A stretch of DNA of 64,000 bases from an uncultured Oscillospiraceae bacterium (GCA_947625045.1 CANQMW010000007.1:1-64000); one strand, 5' to 3'; shown: positions 46,862 through 56,479, counted from the first letter of the stretch. A program made the numbers and translations. Notes: a model not told the origin generated them from the letters alone.

Positions 46862-47425
46862 CTAGTTCTCCCAGCCATGCTTCACCTGCTCCTGCTCTAA
46901 CTGCCCCAACATAATTTTTTCCGTTACTTGGGCCATCAGCTCTAATCTAGTTGCCTTGTACAGTTTCACCAGCGTCCGGGCACTGACCTCAATGCCCTCC
47001 ATGCCCGCAACTCTGCACACAACCCTTATCTGCTCCCGGACCGTCGGCCAGGTCGTGATTGGGGCCTCCTTGCCCACAAAGATAGCTCCGCTGCTGACCC
47101 CCTTTCGCCGGGCATAGCCCAAAAGCTCCTCCCGCAGACTGTCCGGAAGATGGACGGTCCTCTCCGCCGTCCGGATCTCTCCGGTCCTGACCTCCTCCAC
47201 CGTCAGCGCCAGAAGTTCCTGTGGCCAGATGCCCGTAGAGACTATCGCCCGCATGGCGAGATAGGCTAGCATCTTGCCTCTTTTCCTTGCAGCCTTCAGA
47301 AGTTCAAGGTACTGGTCCCGCGTGAGTTCGTTTTGCTGCGGCTTCTGCGCGTCAACCAGTTTCTGAGTTCTTTCCTTGGGGAGGTGCCTTAACGTTTGCT
47401 CTTGTACCTGAAATATCTCCTGCAT
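46862..47425 (-). CDS. Degenerate tyrosine-recombinase-like protein (short form)
   Basis: Paralog of 43745-44308; [33 protein letters not shown]; catalytic residues absent. Confidence 0.7.
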   Translation of the reverse strand: MQEIFQVQEQTLRHLPKERTQKLVDAQKPQQNELTRDQYLELLKAARKRGKMLAYLAMRAIVSTGIWPQELLALTVEEVRTGEIRTAERTVHLPDSLREELLGYARRKGVSSGAIFVGKEAPITTWPTVREQIRVVCRVAGMEGIEVSARTLVKLYKATRLELMAQVTEKIMLGQLEQEQVKHGWEN

Positions 47426-47427
47426 TC

Positions 47428-48960
47428 TTAAACCTCCCAGCTCGCTATGAGCTGTTCCTGCTCCACCTGCCGGTCCATCGCCTGCTCCACCAGTAGCGCG
47501 AAGCTGGCTTCAACCGCCGCTCTGGTGGTCTTATACAGCCGCCGCAGGCACTGGGGATTGCACTTCTCACTGGGAAGCCCCGCCTCCTCACCCAGCCTCG
47601 TGATGGACTGCACAATGCTGGCGTGGCTCATCGTTCTCACCCGGTACGACAAAAAGATAGGCCCATCGCCGATGTACTGCCGATCCGCATAGGCCAAAAG
47701 CTCCCGGCACAGGCACCCGGGCAAATGAAGCATAGTGCGCGTGCCCCTGGAATCGACCGTCAGGCACCCAGTCTTTGCCGCCTCCACCGTTACCTTTCTC
47801 AGCTGCTGCACCGGCAGGTCACAAGAGGCGAACAGCTTCACCAGCAGATATTCCCGCTCCCTGTCCAGCCGCTTCGCCGCCTGCAGCAGCTGCAGGTATT
47901 CGTTTCGGGTCAGCTCCGGCTGGGGGTTGTCCTTCTGTTTGGGAAGATCGGAAAGCTGATACGCCCGGTGCCCAATATAGTCCAAAAAACCATTCGCCAT
48001 GATGGCATAGCCGTTGATCGTGTTGGGGGCATAGCCCTTTTCCCGCAACAGTTCTACCCAACAGGCCAAGGTCCCCTTGCGGATACGCTTATCTGCTGGC
48101 AGGTCATTGTACAGCTGCTTCAAAATGACTCTGTACTGTTGGGCAGCCGCTGTGCGCCCTTTGGCATGCAATAACGACATATACCCCTCGATGTCCTCCT
48201 TGGTCATTAAAACGCCAAGGCCATCGGAGGGGGGCCATAAAACGCAACTCTTTTCCGCCATTGCTTTCGTTCCGGCAGTCTTTCTCGCCGGAAACGGTTT
48301 CTCTCGCCGTTTTGGAAAAGTAGGGCGGCTCTCCGCATCCGCCTGCCGATCCATGAACTGTTCCGCCATATCGACAGCCCGGGCCTCCGCATCCGCCTGC
48401 CGATTCATAAGCTGTTCCACCTTGTCGGCGGCCTGGGCCTTCGCATCCGCCTGCCGGTCCATGAACTGTTCCACCACGTCGGCGGCCTGTGCCTCCGCAT
48501 CTGCCTGCCGCTCCATGAGCTGTTCCACCATACTAGGGGCCCGGGCCTCCGCATCCGCCTTCGTATCCCGATACAGCTTCCTCAGTGCGCTTGGGCGGCA
48601 CTTCTCTTCCTCAAGTTCTGCCGAACGGCATAGGTTATGCAGGAACCTGGATACCTGCGTTGAGTTGTAAGGCCGCCCGTTTCGCGTGATGAACACCGGC
48701 CCGGATCGGACGCTCTTCCCCGCCGCATAGGCCGTGAGTTCCTCCTGCAGGCCCGCCGCCAGCGGCACGACGTCATGTTCCACTTTCAGCTTACCAGCCC
48801 GGACGGCTTCCACGGTCAGCTCCGGCAGTCCCAGTGTCGACACGCCGGTGGTGGCCATCACCTTCACCAACAGATACGAGCGCTCATCATTTGATTCCCT
48901 TGCCGTGTCCAGAAGATGCAGATACTCTTCCCGGGTGATATCAGCGCCCAAAGTCCACAT
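47428..48960 (-). CDS. 510-aa protein: two degenerate recombinase-like domains joined by an 18-aa repeat linker
   Basis: Two HTH/recombinase-like segments flank (ADAEARAxDMVEQLMDRQ)n; no Tyr box. Confidence 0.72.
   Translation of the reverse strand: MWTLGADITREEYLHLLDTARESNDERSYLLVKVMATTGVSTLGLPELTVEAVRAGKLKVEHDVVPLAAGLQEELTAYAAGKSVRSGPVFITRNGRPYNSTQVSRFLHNLCRSAELEEEKCRPSALRKLYRDTKADAEARAPSMVEQLMERQADAEAQAADVVEQFMDRQADAKAQAADKVEQLMNRQADAEARAVDMAEQFMDRQADAESRPTFPKRREKPFPARKTAGTKAMAEKSCVLWPPSDGLGVLMTKEDIEGYMSLLHAKGRTAAAQQYRVILKQLYNDLPADKRIRKGTLACWVELLREKGYAPNTINGYAIMANGFLDYIGHRAYQLSDLPKQKDNPQPELTRNEYLQLLQAAKRLDREREYLLVKLFASCDLPVQQLRKVTVEAAKTGCLTVDSRGTRTMLHLPGCLCRELLAYADRQYIGDGPIFLSYRVRTMSHASIVQSITRLGEEAGLPSEKCNPQCLRRLYKTTRAAVEASFALLVEQAMDRQVEQEQLIASWEV
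48332..48547. repeat. Four 54-bp tandem repeats (plus partial fifth), in frame within 47428-48960
   Basis: Unit starts at 48332, 48386, 48440, 48494, 48548. Confidence 0.92.
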
Positions 48961-49115
48961 CTTCTTGGGTCTCCTTTCTCCAGCCAGCGGAAGGACAGGT
49001 CAAAATTGAACTATCGTTTCTAGTGACAAAGGTTTGACCCCTCCATAATGAAAAGACCATCCTGCATGTGGACCATACAGGACGGCAAAATGAGATGCCA
49101 TGGGCATAGGAAAGC

Positions 49116-49146
49116 AGGCCGTTGAAAGATGTCGTTTCAACGGCCT
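49116..49146. other. Perfect 12-bp hairpin AGGCCGTTGAAA-N7-TTTCAACGGCCT
   Basis: Direct reading; no clear U-tract. Confidence 0.7.
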
Positions 49147-49207
49147 TAATGCGTATGCAAAGCTACTTGATTTGGATGCTTTTTACGCCGCATACAGAGA
49201 ATACTGC

Positions 49208-49236
49208 TTGATTTATATGTAGGGATATGGTATTAT
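49208..49236 (+). promoter_or_regulatory. Promoter-like TTGATT-N17-TATTAT
   Basis: -35 49208-49213, -10 49231-49236, 17-bp spacer. Confidence 0.5.
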
Positions 49237-49313
49237 TCTTTAGACGATTTGGTCGAATTACCGTAATTTGAACTGTTTGCCGGTCGCTTAAGTTCAATTC
49301 TGTTGATGTTCCG

Positions 49314-50186
49314 CTAGCTGACCAACCCCAACCGCTCCAGCGTCCGAGCATGTTCTGCCCCGGTGGTGATGAGGTATATCCGTGTCGTGTTGATGCTGGA
49401 GTGCCCCAGTACATCCGCCAGCTTCACGATATCGTGACAGGCCCGGTAAAATGTAGTGGCGAACAGATGCCGCAGGTTATGGGGGAAAACCTTGGATGGC
49501 TCCACGCCCGCCAGTTTGCACACTGCCTTCATCTCCGCCCATATCTGCCGCCGGCTCAAGCTTTTTCCGCTTCTGGTGAGAAATATCTCGCCGGAGGCAA
49601 TCTTATTTTTCCGGGCGTACTTTAGGAGCTTTCTGCATAGCTTTCCCGGTAACATGATGGTCCGTATCTTCCCCTTCAAGGTAATCTCTGCCTGGCCCGC
49701 TATAGCCGCCTCAACGGTCACGTACCGCACCTCGGACACCCGGATGCCCGTGCCGCAGATGGTCTCCATGAGTAAGGCAAGTCGGCTTCGACCACTGTCT
49801 ATCGCCGCTGTTACCAGCCGCTCATACTCGGTCTTCGTCAGTTCCCGGCCCGGCTCGCGGTAGGCCCTGCGCTGGAGTCGCAGGGCTTTGACGCAGCAGT
49901 CCTGCCAGCCGCAAAACTTTAAGAAAGCGTTCACCGCCGCCAGTTTCACGTTCACCGTGGTCGGAGCATAATGCTGGACCAGTTCATTCTTCCAAGCAAC
50001 CACCGCTTCCTTTGTGACATGACCATCCCCCAGCCATTCCGCAAACGCATGGACATTTGCCATATATGCACTTACTGTGCCCTCGCTTCGTTCTTCCCTC
50101 CGCAAATTAGACGCAAATGATTCGATTTCGTAGCCTTTCAACTTCCTTCTCATGTTGGGATACCTCCTCATTTTAATATCTTCCAT
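49314..50186 (-). CDS. Tyrosine recombinase, apparently catalytically intact
   Basis: GTGIRVSEVRYVTVEA, FPHNLRHLFATTFYRA, VLGHSSINTTRIYLI. Confidence 0.92.
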   Translation of the reverse strand: MEDIKMRRYPNMRRKLKGYEIESFASNLRREERSEGTVSAYMANVHAFAEWLGDGHVTKEAVVAWKNELVQHYAPTTVNVKLAAVNAFLKFCGWQDCCVKALRLQRRAYREPGRELTKTEYERLVTAAIDSGRSRLALLMETICGTGIRVSEVRYVTVEAAIAGQAEITLKGKIRTIMLPGKLCRKLLKYARKNKIASGEIFLTRSGKSLSRRQIWAEMKAVCKLAGVEPSKVFPHNLRHLFATTFYRACHDIVKLADVLGHSSINTTRIYLITTGAEHARTLERLGLVS

Positions 50187-50245
50187 TTTAACATTCTGAG
50201 GAGGGTCTTAGACACAAACACATATAACTGGAGCTGTTTAACAGA

Positions 50246-50485
50246 ATGAGTACAGAAAAAGTCTTTCCTGATGATAAGACCATCCGGGATGCCATCTCAG
50301 GCGATCAGCAGGCAGTTGAAAAACTGCTGTCACATTACGCAGATGTAATTGATTCCTATGCGACTGTCGAAGTCCATAACCAGGACGGAACCACACGACA
50401 GTATGTTGATCCCGACCTCCGACAACATTTGGTGATGAAACTCCTGGAGGAACTACAGAGCTTCCCAGTAGATGAAGCAAAATAA
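50246..50485 (+). CDS. Small helix-turn-helix-type protein of the kind found in clostridial ICEs
   Basis: DDKTIRDAISGDQQAVEKLLSHYADVIDSYATVEVHNQDGTTRQYVDPDLRQHLVMKLLEEL. Confidence 0.75.
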   Translation: MSTEKVFPDDKTIRDAISGDQQAVEKLLSHYADVIDSYATVEVHNQDGTTRQYVDPDLRQHLVMKLLEELQSFPVDEAK

Positions 50486-50487
50486 AA

Positions 50488-50519
50488 CGCTGCCTGGAGC
50501 ATCAACAGTCCAGGCAGCG
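50488..50519. terminator. Hairpin CGCTGCCTGGA-N10-TCCAGGCAGCG
   Basis: 11-bp perfect stem after the 50485 stop. Confidence 0.75.
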
Positions 50520-50560
50520 AAGTCTATCAAATATCGTCACATTTAAGCATTGCGAATACT

Positions 50561-53500
50561 TTAGTTTAACAAGTTATGTTGGTTAGAAATTAAAACATTG
50601 TGTTCTTGAAAACCACAAAGTTGACAAAGCTTTTGTCTTAATGAATGAGTACAAATTCGATGGTTGAGATAATAACCAACGATAGAATCGAGTACTCGAG
50701 CCGCATAGATTTCATTTTCACCCTCAAAGCAATCTCTCAATTGTTTAACATCATAATAGTTAAAACTATTTAAACAATTAATTTTAAGGTCGAGCAATAC
50801 GAGTTTGGAAGATATGGATGAATCAGCCTCAAATGAAGTTGTTGCTGCTCGTAATAAGTGCTTGCTGTTTAATGAGGTGGCAACTTGATGAACCATGTTG
50901 CTTGCCATTCCTGAAACCAAAATTTTGACAAAGGTACGAGTCGCTTGGAGCGCAGCCTCCCTTGTAATATTCTTATTATTCGCTACAGCGCGCTGATATG
51001 CAAATTCAACTAAATCACCCTCGATGAAAACTATCATATCATTTATAGCGCGCACTGCACGCATACCGAGTTTATGGATCTCGCTAATAATATTAATTTT
51101 ATCTTCGCCCTTAATATCAGTTGGATAATTTTGCAGAATTTGTCCCAGCACTTCAATTGTCTTTAGTGCTGACACAACTGCCGCCATGTCTTTATCTTTA
51201 TCTGAGAGACTGTCATCTATTATCTCTTCACCTTCATGCACCGAACCATCTACAATTCCTATTTCATCTTTTAGTGTAAGTTCTCTTCTCTGATTCTCTG
51301 AAACTTCATCATCCGTAGACGCGACGGAAGAAGGGACAAGTGCTTCTACGACTTCCTGAATATCCTCAAATATGGGATCATCTTTGTTGAAGTCGAACTC
51401 TTGATAATCATCCAACGTACAGTACGCATTCAACAGAACATTGTCAATCACCTCAGAACTATTTGCGAAGTGACACACAAAAATAACAATGTTTCCATAC
51501 GTCTCATTGTACAGTCTTGAACTCATATACTCAAGTAATTGTAGGACATCTTTATCTGCAATATTGGCAGCAATATATCTCCCGCAAAAGTAGTAAAATA
51601 TATATGGGTATTTAAATCTAAATACCTCGCCCGCGCTTTGATCCTTATAAAACAGTTTCGCTTTGAGCATATTGTTCAAGAACTCATTTACTGAAAGTCG
51701 AAGCATATATGTAGAGCTAATCACTTCAACCACCGCTTCTAATTCTTCTACTGTAAAGCTTGTTTTCTTTTCAGAAAGCATTAAATATGCCAACCTTGAC
51801 AAGATGCTTAAATCAGTATTAATATTTCCTGACTGGTAATAATCCTCCGACAGGACCTGAAGACTCCCAAGAATCAGCGACTCATACAAAAAACTATATT
51901 TGCTGCCTTTAAATATCGGCCTAACCGCATCAACATTTTGCAAAACGCTTAATACAGTTATTGGCATTGCTGGAATAAACGCAGCACCATTTCCTAAAAC
52001 CGTATCAACTTTATTTCTCGCCTGTTCTATACGTTCAGATATTTCAGGCTCAGTCATTGATCTGTTCTGCAAATGATACCACTTAGATATTAACTCGTTC
52101 CTTTTTGCGTTTCCGAGCGGTAAAATCTCATAGTATATGAGATTATCCCATGTTCTAACCGTTTTTGATGTCAGTATAGTTGCCAACTCTAATGGGGAGG
52201 TCAGCAGCAAGCTAACGTTTCCAAAATATCCACACAGAAAATCGACCACTTGGTTTCTTCTGTTGTTAGAATCTTTAATATAATCAAAATCATCGACAAT
52301 AATCTTTCTCTTTTCTCTCTTTAGTTGTCTAAAATCCTCCAATGCACTTTCTGAGTATTGAGAAACAAATGCCTCCTCAACAACTTTCATAATACTAGAC
52401 TCTGATGACGCAGTAAAGGACCTTCCATTTACAATCAAACAGCAACAATCAGAATCTTTTTCGCTAAAAAAGATTCTGTTGGCCAGAGCAGTCTTTCCAG
52501 CACATGAGTCTCCTGTCAAGATGTTTAATGAGTTCTTATTGAGCTCAGCTAGCACGTTCGTGCGTATGACTCTACTCCTCATCTTTTCGTTCTTGAAATT
52601 GCACTTGTTCAATTCCGGCCATACGTATATATCCGATAGCAATACTTCCTCGGCGGCAAAATGGTTAATTGTAACCCCAATATCATTTGCTCTATTAATA
52701 CTTTCCTCGTTAGGACAGTAGGGATTCATTGTAGCAGCAATATTCTTGTGATACTGCTGTTTATGTGCATTCCCCATTCGTTCGTATTTTTTGCCTGTCC
52801 AGCAATAGTCGATAATTTCGTATGTCTGAAGTGCGCCATCAAAGTTAATTACAGAGAATGCGCTCTCGTCATCGTCACTGTTCTGTAACTCTTTTCCTTT
52901 GTCAATATACAGCGAAAAATTATCCCAACCCTTATTATAGTTATCTCTGTTATGTTCATGTCCCATGAGCACAATATCAGCTTTACTTCGTATGTAGTTA
53001 ATGAAGTCGGTTTTATGATCGGGGTTCATCCAATTTATTGGATGATGGAAAAGAAATACCACAACCCTGTAATTCTCTGGAGATATATCTTCAAAGTGCT
53101 CGGTCGGCATAACTATTTTGCCGGGCACTTCGCAAATTTTAGACATCCATGATGTGTTCGCCATCACAAATAAGCATTTGCTTCCATCGACTTCTATCTC
53201 TGATCTCGGCAAATACATGTCAGTATTAATCCCATGTGCTTTAGCAAATTCAAAATAGCCCTGCTGCACCACGGTCACATTCCTATAGAAATCATCATCA
53301 AGTTTACTTTGGTGGACACTATTTATCAAAACTTCCCTCGTTGTTGTTTCTCTGTCAAAGTCGCAGTCATGGTTTCCTGGTACACATATAAAATGCACTT
53401 TAGAATTCTTCTCTTTTTCTATAAACTCTGCTATATCATTAATCAGTTCATTAGCCAAATCATATTGTTGCTTTTTTCCAGAATACGCAATATCACCCGT

Positions 53501-53668
53501 TATCGCAAGTACAACATCCCCGTTGCTAGGCAATGCGCTAGCACAGGCAGAAGCCAACTTGTCCTTCTTCATCAGGATAGTATCATCATGTCCACTTATA
53601 TGTATATCAGACAAGTGAATAATTGACAGGCTCATATCTTTCTTCCCCCAAATCAGTATGAATGTCAA
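50561..53668 (-). CDS. Calcineurin-like metallophosphoesterase fused to a STAND/NACHT-like P-loop NTPase and helical C-terminus
   Basis: LSIIHLSDIHISG, ITGDIAYSG, VPGNHDCDF, FLFHHPINW, LMGHEHNRD; then NILTGDSCAGKTALANR Walker A and KIIVDDFDYI Walker B. Confidence 0.85.
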   Translation of the reverse strand: MTFILIWGKKDMSLSIIHLSDIHISGHDDTILMKKDKLASACASALPSNGDVVLAITGDIAYSGKKQQYDLANELINDIAEFIEKEKNSKVHFICVPGNHDCDFDRETTTREVLINSVHQSKLDDDFYRNVTVVQQGYFEFAKAHGINTDMYLPRSEIEVDGSKCLFVMANTSWMSKICEVPGKIVMPTEHFEDISPENYRVVVFLFHHPINWMNPDHKTDFINYIRSKADIVLMGHEHNRDNYNKGWDNFSLYIDKGKELQNSDDDESAFSVINFDGALQTYEIIDYCWTGKKYERMGNAHKQQYHKNIAATMNPYCPNEESINRANDIGVTINHFAAEEVLLSDIYVWPELNKCNFKNEKMRSRVIRTNVLAELNKNSLNILTGDSCAGKTALANRIFFSEKDSDCCCLIVNGRSFTASSESSIMKVVEEAFVSQYSESALEDFRQLKREKRKIIVDDFDYIKDSNNRRNQVVDFLCGYFGNVSLLLTSPLELATILTSKTVRTWDNLIYYEILPLGNAKRNELISKWYHLQNRSMTEPEISERIEQARNKVDTVLGNGAAFIPAMPITVLSVLQNVDAVRPIFKGSKYSFLYESLILGSLQVLSEDYYQSGNINTDLSILSRLAYLMLSEKKTSFTVEELEAVVEVISSTYMLRLSVNEFLNNMLKAKLFYKDQSAGEVFRFKYPYIFYYFCGRYIAANIADKDVLQLLEYMSSRLYNETYGNIVIFVCHFANSSEVIDNVLLNAYCTLDDYQEFDFNKDDPIFEDIQEVVEALVPSSVASTDDEVSENQRRELTLKDEIGIVDGSVHEGEEIIDDSLSDKDKDMAAVVSALKTIEVLGQILQNYPTDIKGEDKINIISEIHKLGMRAVRAINDMIVFIEGDLVEFAYQRAVANNKNITREAALQATRTFVKILVSGMASNMVHQVATSLNSKHLLRAATTSFEADSSISSKLVLLDLKINCLNSFNYYDVKQLRDCFEGENEIYAARVLDSIVGYYLNHRICTHSLRQKLCQLCGFQEHNVLISNQHNLLN

Positions 53669-53694
53669 TATTATACCTTGTTTAGGGTGTTATT

Positions 53695-53925
53695 TCAAGA
53701 GTCATGGTTTGTTTGTTCGATGACTAACCATTTATCACCGTCAAAAAACAGGACAAATTGCCGCTCATCTGATATGCACTCGAACTTGTGTCTTTCAGCT
53801 TTTCCTATTGCAATTCGTTTAACCTTCCGAAATAAATGTGTCTCACCCCAGCTATCTGTGATGCCTAATGGCAATATTTCCCCATCAGGATAATAATCTG
53901 CTCTGACAATATACTTATTTGCCAT
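53695..53925 (-). CDS. Small beta-rich protein
   Basis: MANKYIVRADYYPDGEILPLGITDSWGETHLFRKVKRI..FVLFFDGDKWLVIE; 26 bp upstream of the MPE-STAND gene. Confidence 0.65.
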   Translation of the reverse strand: MANKYIVRADYYPDGEILPLGITDSWGETHLFRKVKRIAIGKAERHKFECISDERQFVLFFDGDKWLVIEQTNHDS

Positions 53926-54029
53926 AATACTATTTTCCCTTTCAATCGTCTACACATGTTTGTAGCTAGTTATTCTATTGACATATTTCTAACATATTAT
54001 GCCACGCCAGCATCTATAATGTGTCAATT

Positions 54030-54300
54030 CTTCTATTACAATAAAAGTTGGACGAGGAAGCCGGGCAGCCAGTCCGGCTTTCATCCATCTCTTGCCTAAG
54101 CTACAATGGGAGGAGCAACTGGCTGACCTAATTCTCCTTGGGCTTTTATGTCCGCTGGAAAGACTGTCAGCCATCCTCTCATTGCAGCGTTCGGTTTAAG
54201 CAGGTTGAGCCCACCGCTCGTCGGAGTGTTCGCGTCACCCAATAGATTGAATCGGCAACGAGAAAAAGATGGGGTCCGGTTGCAGATCACTGTATTGGAG
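54030..54300 (+). ncRNA. Candidate IS110 bridge RNA region
   Basis: ORF-poor structured leader directly upstream of an IS110 transposase; stem AAGCCGG (54058-54064)/CCGGCTT (54074-54080). Confidence 0.45.
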
Positions 54301-54307
54301 GAATGAC

Positions 54308-55516
54308 ATGAACGCAGTTGGTATCGACGTTTCCAAAGGCAAGAGCATGGTGGCCGCCATGCGCCCCTTTGGAGAAGTGGTGTTCTCTCCCTTTGAGGTA
54401 CATCACACAGACAGCGAACTGTGCAGCTTGGCAGAGAAGCTCATAAGCCTGCCAGGTGAAACCCGCGTGGTAATGGAGTATACGGGAAACTACCACGCTC
54501 CGGCAGCACAGGCGCTTTGTGCAGCCGGGATCTATGTCTCCGTAGTCAATCCCATCCTGGTACATGACTACGGGAACAACAGTTTAAGACGGGCCAAGAC
54601 CGACAAAAAGGACGCCATAAAGCTGGCAAATTACGCTCTGGATCACTGGCTTTCTCTGCCGCAGTATTTCCCCGAAGAGGATACGCGGCATTTACTCAAA
54701 GTCTGCTATCGCCAGTACCAGCAGCTCAGTAGGATGCAGACCATGCAGAAGAACAATCTCATTTCTCTGCTCGATTCCACATTCCCTGGCGCAAACCGCC
54801 TGTTCTCAAGCCCTCCTCGTGCGGATGGAAGCGAAAAATGGGTGGACTTCGTGGCCCATTTCTGGCATTGCGAGTGTGTTTGCGGTACGTCTGTTGCGGA
54901 GTTCACTCGCCGGTATGAAAGATGGTGCCGGAGGCACGGCTATAACTTCAGTGCGGAGAAAGCCTCTGAGATATACACGGATTCTTGCGGTTATCCCAGC
55001 GTCTTGCCGAAGAGCGACACTACAAAGGTACTCATTCAGCAGGCCGTAGCTCAGCTCCAAGCCTCTTCATCTTCCCTGGCAGTTCTCCGCCAGCGCATGA
55101 CCACGCTTGCACAAATGCTGCCGGAATACCCCATCGTCATGAAGATGTATGGCGTCGGGCAAACCCTCGGCCCTCAACTCATGGCCGAGATCGGCGACGT
55201 TCGCCGGTTCCATTCCAAAAAAGCCCTTGTAGCCTTTGCCGGTATTGACGCGCCTCCCTACCAATCTGGCACGGTAGACGTCCGCAGCCGCAGTATCTCC
55301 AAGCGGGGCTCAGCATCCTTACGCCGGACGCTCTTTCTTGTCATGGGCGCTATCCTGCGCACCTCGCCAGCGGATGAGCCCATCTTCCAGTTCATGAACA
55401 GAAAACGCGCCGAGGGTAAACCCTACAAGGTCTACATGATGGCCTCCGCCAACAAATTCCTTCGCACCTACTATGCCACAGTAAAAGCGTATCTGAACGC
55501 CCTGGAAGACTGCTGA
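54308..55516 (+). mobile_element. IS110-family transposase (DEDD plus transposase_20)
   Basis: VGIDVSKGKSMVAAM; RRAKTDKKDAIKLANYAL; MKMYGVGQTLGPQLMAEIGDVRRFHSKKALVAFAGIDAPPYQSG. Confidence 0.95.
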
Positions 55517-55710
55517 TTCTTCCTTACATTCAATAGGCCGCCGTTTCAAAAAAGAGGCGTCATGCGGTCAGGATTGGTGTACCTGTTTTGGCCGTTTCAT
55601 AATCTGCTTTTTCCTACTTGACTTTTCTTAGCAGGTCTTTCCACTTCTCGCTAGGTAGACCAGAATTATAAGTAATGCCTTTTATTGACCTTCCTTCTGT
55701 CAAAAGCATA

Positions 55711-56163
55711 TTACCCAGTGCTCTTCTCAAAGGTGACCAGTTTTGGTCCGTTCTGGCACAATCTGACTGCTTCCACCTCCTCTTCTGTTATAAATGGCTC
55801 GTCCCAATGGCGCGAGTCGTAGGAGTCTGCCGCGTTATCGCCCAGGACATAGAAGCAGCCATTCGAAACGGTGATCATCTCGCCGTTCCGTTCTATTTTC
55901 TCTCCCCCGCTCGCCGCGATCCTCTTCACCAGAAACTCTCCATTATGCCTAAATATGATAATATCCCCGGTCTTCAGCTCCCCACGGAGCCGAAGGCCGA
56001 GGATAAAACTGTTTTTGTGCAGTGTCGGTTCCATGAAGGAGCTGGGCGCATAGCACACTAGCAGCACCATCTTGAAAAACAGAAGCGTCACCGCCGCACA
56101 TAGGACTGGGACCACCCAGCCTCGTTGTTTTCGCATATCCGAAGATCTCTTTCCTTCACGCAC
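55711..56163 (-). CDS. Signal peptidase I-like protein
   Basis: APSSFMEPTLHKNSFILG; EFLVKRIAASGGEKIE; FYVLGDNAADSYDSRHW. Confidence 0.85.
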   Translation of the reverse strand: MREGKRSSDMRKQRGWVVPVLCAAVTLLFFKMVLLVCYAPSSFMEPTLHKNSFILGLRLRGELKTGDIIIFRHNGEFLVKRIAASGGEKIERNGEMITVSNGCFYVLGDNAADSYDSRHWDEPFITEEEVEAVRLCQNGPKLVTFEKSTG

Positions 56164-56476
56164 TCATCTCCTTTCTGTTCCTGATACCGGTTCCCCTCGC
56201 CTCCAAAAACGCTTTACTCCTGGAGATGTGTGCCTGGGACATTGGGGCTGAGATCGTGGCCGCCAGCCAGCGGTATGCCTCCTTCTTGCTCATATATCCT
56301 GACTGGTGCAGCTGATCAAAGTAGCGATGGTCCGTCCGCCGGAGCGCACGCATGTGGCCGTTCGCCATCTCTCCCACCGGGATCGTTGTCCCCAGGTGCG
56401 TGCGGACATAGGCGTCACATGCCGGACATTTGGCGCAGACATACAGCATGGTGTTCCTACTGCTAGTATGCCGCAA
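56156..56476 (-). CDS. DUF3268-like zinc-finger protein
   Basis: YVCAKCPACDAYVRTHLGTTIPVGEMANGHMRALRRTDHRYFDQLHQSG. Confidence 0.7.
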   Translation of the reverse strand: MRHTSSRNTMLYVCAKCPACDAYVRTHLGTTIPVGEMANGHMRALRRTDHRYFDQLHQSGYMSKKEAYRWLAATISAPMSQAHISRSKAFLEARGTGIRNRKEMSA

Positions 56477-56479
56477 GGT

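Larger units (their letters stand above)
49004..49299. promoter_or_regulatory. Candidate invertible segment bounded by AATTGAACT (49004-49012) and AGTTCAATT (49291-49299)
   Basis: 9-bp perfect inverted repeats (11/13 extended) 296 bp apart next to an intact tyrosine recombinase; promoter-like TTGATT-N17-TATTAT inside. Confidence 0.45.

Noticed and set aside
48332-48547. CRISPR array
   Set aside because: Repeats are contiguous 54-bp units without spacers and lie in a coding frame
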